Under the pieces are notes generated by a model. It had not been told where the DNA came from, made no database searches, and saw nothing but the letters and a program-made list of their open reading frames with translations. From IMG/VR virus record IMGVR_UViG_3300033049_000013, positions 1 to 64,000 of that record: a stretch of DNA of 64,000 nt; one strand, 5' to 3'. This document shows positions 61,295-64,000 of the stretch, in pieces. The DNA is from a virus. Within the stretch, counting starts at the first letter, position 1; each line of letters opens with the position of its first letter. Position numbers and translations under genes: made by a program.

Positions 61295-62872
61295 TTAGTC
61301 AATGTTCAAGAATATAGCACCACATCTAGAAACATCGGCGATCATAAGACCTGCAGATTTCTCTTTGATTAGTTTATATCCTGATATTCCCCCTGCAAGT
61401 CCGTATCCACCATCAGTAATAGGTAGTCCTGATTTAGGATCCCATTTACCTCTATGTGAAATTTCGTAATCACAGTATTGTTCTTTAACCATACAAATGT
61501 TAGGGTCACTCATTCCAGTAGCTTGTTGCTTAGTAGTTCCAAAATCTAGAATATCTGCTCTCCATGAATCAATCGTATAGTTAGTGAAAACTGGATGCAT
61601 TTTAGGCTGGAAGAAACGATTATCGTATGATGGGTTAATCATTACTGATACATCCACGATGAATCCTTTATAACTAGCGAAATATGCACCGTAATCCATA
61701 TGATGATAGTCACTTCCTGAACGAATGAAATGTGTATCCAATGTTAAGAAAGTAGACGAATCCGCTTTTACCATTGCATCAAACATTTCTGCAAATTTGA
61801 TACCACAAGATAATACAATTTTTGCATCACCTCTATTTCTTTTATCTTTTAGAATAGCTGTAAACCAGTCATTCAATTGAGATAATGTCATGTTACCATT
61901 ATGTTGTAGTACGTTAGCTGACTCTAATTGCTCACGTAATCCTGAACCAGTAGTAATAGTAAATCCTTCACGAGACTCAATATGAGAAGAACGACGACCT
62001 AATACTAAAGCATCTTCTACATCAGAATAAATTCTGTTATGCATTTCTGCCTCAGCCATAGACATAAAGTTAGTCCATCTTACAGGATTACCTTGCTCAT
62101 CTTGACTCATAAATGGAATACGTAATTGATTAACGTATTGTCCTAAGTTTTCATCACCATATTTTCCTTCATCTGCAACATTCTTAGCTTTACGAGCAGC
62201 TCTATCAGACAATTCAAATTTAACAGCGAATTGACCTAATTGACCTTCTGACTCAAAGATAGTAGCAAATTGGAAACCACCGAAGTCTTGGTTAGACTCG
62301 TTTGCAACCATACTAGAAACTTTACAGAACTCCATGTTTTCGTCAAGTAATTCTGGTGGGAAGAATTCAGCAGGATTATCAGTTACCAATTTTACACGGT
62401 AACGGTATCCGTTTGCACCTTCAATAGCAGGCTCTTCATCCATAACATATAGACGGTATCTGTTATCTTCTCCTTGAATAACATCAGGTAGTTGGAACCA
62501 TGGTTTATCTACTACGATTTCAAATGATTGTAAATTCAATCCTGGTCTAGGGTCGGTATTTACTTTCTTAACTACTCTTAATTTTTGGTACATATCACCT
62601 GATAATCTCCAACGGTAAATATGATTTGTTAGTAACTTCATGTTACCTTTAGCTTCAGTCATCCCTACAAGAGGTTTATCATGATAGATGTCTGTTGCCG
62701 AGAATATTCTCGCATAACCCATATTGATATTATGGGGTTGGTCGATACCGAAAGCTGCATGCAAATGTTGAGATTGCACTTCACCATATACTCCTAATCC
62801 TTGAGTAATACGAGTTGGCTTACGTCCGAATGATACTTGAGAATTTTTAAAATTAGTACCTTGTCCGTTCAT
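61295..62872 (-). CDS. Major capsid protein (HK97 fold, crAss type), 525 aa
   Basis: Forms the icosahedral shell. Length and position (after a probable scaffold gene and before connector genes) fit the crAss major capsid protein. The N-terminus contains FGRKPTRITQGLGVYGEVQS and HAAFGIDQPHN. The segment around residues 170-290 (FCKVSSMVANESNQDFGGFQ, later FMSMAEAEMHNRIYSDVEDA) contains the long spine-like helix and adjacent strands expected in the HK97 fold. The C-terminus is GYKLIKEKSAGLMIADVSRC plus a short tail. The gene has a 42-base A/T-rich leader and a hairpin after the stop, both consistent with strong expression. Fold call rests on order and pattern, not alignment. Confidence 0.82.
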   Translation of the reverse strand: MNGQGTNFKNSQVSFGRKPTRITQGLGVYGEVQSQHLHAAFGIDQPHNINMGYARIFSATDIYHDKPLVGMTEAKGNMKLLTNHIYRWRLSGDMYQKLRVVKKVNTDPRPGLNLQSFEIVVDKPWFQLPDVIQGEDNRYRLYVMDEEPAIEGANGYRYRVKLVTDNPAEFFPPELLDENMEFCKVSSMVANESNQDFGGFQFATIFESEGQLGQFAVKFELSDRAARKAKNVADEGKYGDENLGQYVNQLRIPFMSQDEQGNPVRWTNFMSMAEAEMHNRIYSDVEDALVLGRRSSHIESREGFTITTGSGLREQLESANVLQHNGNMTLSQLNDWFTAILKDKRNRGDAKIVLSCGIKFAEMFDAMVKADSSTFLTLDTHFIRSGSDYHHMDYGAYFASYKGFIVDVSVMINPSYDNRFFQPKMHPVFTNYTIDSWRADILDFGTTKQQATGMSDPNICMVKEQYCDYEISHRGKWDPKSGLPITDGGYGLAGGISGYKLIKEKSAGLMIADVSRCGAIFLNID

Positions 62873-62914
62873 TATTTAATTTGTTTGTATTTTTTTGTAA
62901 TATTTTTGGTTGTA

Positions 62915-64000
62915 TTAAAACCAACCTTTCTTAACATCAACTACTCTAGGTTTCTTAGTTGTATTTGGATTGACAACATTATTTCTATTTCTAGTACCCT
63001 TAGAGTTGTTACTCTTGCTTTCTAATCTCTGTACTATCTTAGATAATGTATTCTGTGAAAGTTGTTCAGGTTGTTCTGAACCTCCTACAAAATTACCTAA
63101 GTCCAAATCAAATTTAGATGTAAAATCTAAGAATTGTTGAAATAGTTCAGGATTATTTAATATAATTTCTTGTTTATATTGCCATAGTGGAACATATGAA
63201 CCATCTTCTAATTGAATAGGAACAGCTTCATCTACTATAGCTACTTTCTTAGCTGGTGACCAATCACGGCTATCTAGTAAATTACGAAATTCATTATCCC
63301 ATAGTTCTTGTTCTATTGAATCTTGCTCTGCTAGATATTGCTCTTCTTGCATTAACTGCATTACTCTAGCTTCTTCTACATCGGCTTCTTTATTAGCTCG
63401 TTCTACAAAGAACCTTTTAGCTAACTCAGCTTCTTCTTTTAACTTTAGATCCTCAGATAGTTTTTTAATCTCAGTAGGTATATTAGATATAATCTTTCTA
63501 TCTCTACTATCTGCTTGATTTAAACCATCACTATAGTATAGTCGTACTATAGCTTTCTGAGCCTTCTCTGAACCTGTATTATAAGTAGAGAAATCAAATA
63601 CCTTTTTAAGGGTAGTTTGCATCTTAGGTAAATCAGCAAAGCTTGAACCATAATATCCGTAATCAAGTAGTCTACTCATTAACGGGTCATGGGCAACTTG
63701 CGCTCTAACATAATCTAACGCTTCGTTTCTTTGCTGGTCTAGAGTCTCCATCTTATACATTTCCAATGTATTTACATCTAACTTAGAGTAGTCAACATTC
63801 TCAGGTAAACGTATAAAATCAAAATCTTCTAGTGTTTTGAATGCCAAAATATAAGGGTCTTCAGCGGCTTGTGGGTTATTATCTACTAATTGTTGTTGTG
63901 ACCCTGGTGCTTGCTGCTGGTTATATTGATTCGAACCTTGTTGTGGCGTTTGTGTTCCACTGTCTCGGACAGGAGCTAAAAGACTCGTATCTTGTCCAAC
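62915..64000 (-). CDS. Probable scaffold/capsid-assembly protein, partial (N-terminus outside window)
   Basis: The frame is open to base 64000, so the TTG at 63847 is not the real start. The visible part is at least 361 residues. Upstream of that TTG, about 50 residues are Gln/Pro/Asn-rich and disordered. The centre is strongly helical and acidic (EIKKLSEDLKLKEEAELAKR, later QLMQEEQYLAEQDSIEQELW), and the C-terminus is basic (KGTRNRNNVVNPNTTKKPR). A long acidic helical protein with a short basic tail directly upstream of the capsid gene is the usual form of a scaffold protein. A minor virion protein is the alternative. Confidence 0.62.
   Translation of the reverse strand, partial: VGQDTSLLAPVRDSGTQTPQQGSNQYNQQQAPGSQQQLVDNNPQAAEDPYILAFKTLEDFDFIRLPENVDYSKLDVNTLEMYKMETLDQQRNEALDYVRAQVAHDPLMSRLLDYGYYGSSFADLPKMQTTLKKVFDFSTYNTGSEKAQKAIVRLYYSDGLNQADSRDRKIISNIPTEIKKLSEDLKLKEEAELAKRFFVERANKEADVEEARVMQLMQEEQYLAEQDSIEQELWDNEFRNLLDSRDWSPAKKVAIVDEAVPIQLEDGSYVPLWQYKQEIILNNPELFQQFLDFTSKFDLDLGNFVGGSEQPEQLSQNTLSKIVQRLESKSNNSKGTRNRNNVVNPNTTKKPRVVDVKKGWF

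Noticed and set aside
49850-62914. A common promoter motif upstream of the structural genes
   Set aside because: Leaders are A/T-rich and short; I could not find a shared -33/-7 Bacteroidota-type pattern or a phage-specific box by eye.
1-64000. Recoded stop codon (TAG or TGA read as amino acid), known in some crAss-like phages
   Set aside because: TAA, TAG and TGA all end genes here at sensible positions, for example TAG at 1079 and 3659 and TGA at 50508, so the standard code fits.
1-64000. CRISPR array or insertion sequence
   Set aside because: No regularly spaced repeats, transposase-like product or flanking inverted repeats were seen.

Overview
The window is part of the genome of a crAss-like bacteriophage (order Crassvirales), so the host is most likely a gut-type member of the Bacteroidota. 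The evidence is a single-chain RNA polymerase with a DFDID metal-binding motif inside a 4,688-residue protein, giant neighbours of 2,541 and 2,566 residues, and a structural block in the crAss order: major capsid protein, connector proteins, IHF-like protein, muzzle (tail-stabilisation) protein, then large cargo proteins. The DNA is AT-rich. TAA, TAG and TGA all end genes, so the standard bacterial code fits. Start codons sit behind A-rich leaders without clear Shine-Dalgarno sites, as is usual in Bacteroidota. No tRNA, rRNA, CRISPR array or insertion sequence was seen. I could not place the phage at family level.

Layout. Bases 1-3659 (+) carry the end of a DNA replication/nucleotide block: the C-terminal part of a 5'-3' exonuclease, a deoxyribonucleotidase-like HAD phosphatase, dUTPase, an HNH-like protein and unknown genes. 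Bases 3713-25534 (+) hold two giant genes. The first joins a zincin protease motif, the RNA polymerase, and a C-terminal string of ASCH-like, SLOG, AlkB-like and NADAR-like domains. The second contains a RecB/Cas4-type nuclease. A hairpin at 25541-25562 separates these from a long convergent block on the minus strand. Read in its direction of transcription, that block contains: a probable scaffold protein (cut by the window end), the major capsid protein, head/connector proteins, a cassette of fibre and adhesin genes (50994-57781), a membrane/holin pair, the neck/tail proteins including the IHF-like protein, the 1,764-residue muzzle protein, and finally cargo proteins ending in a 2,566-residue protein with a second zincin motif.

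How it works together. By analogy with studied crassviruses, cargo proteins and RNA polymerase are stored in the particle and injected with the DNA, and the polymerase starts transcription of early genes. Hairpins after the capsid gene, after the 464-residue structural gene and after the holin pair divide the structural operon and probably set protein ratios.

Two observations stand out. First, the 416-residue cargo ORF ends on a textbook -1 frameshift signal (A AAA AAG, 6-nt spacer, GC-rich hairpin) that leads into an open frame with no ATG near its beginning, predicting a 932-residue fusion. Second, the polymerase polyprotein ends in a set of ADP-ribose/NAD- and alkylation-related domains that could be an injected counter-defence module. 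Both are read from sequence only and have not been tested.
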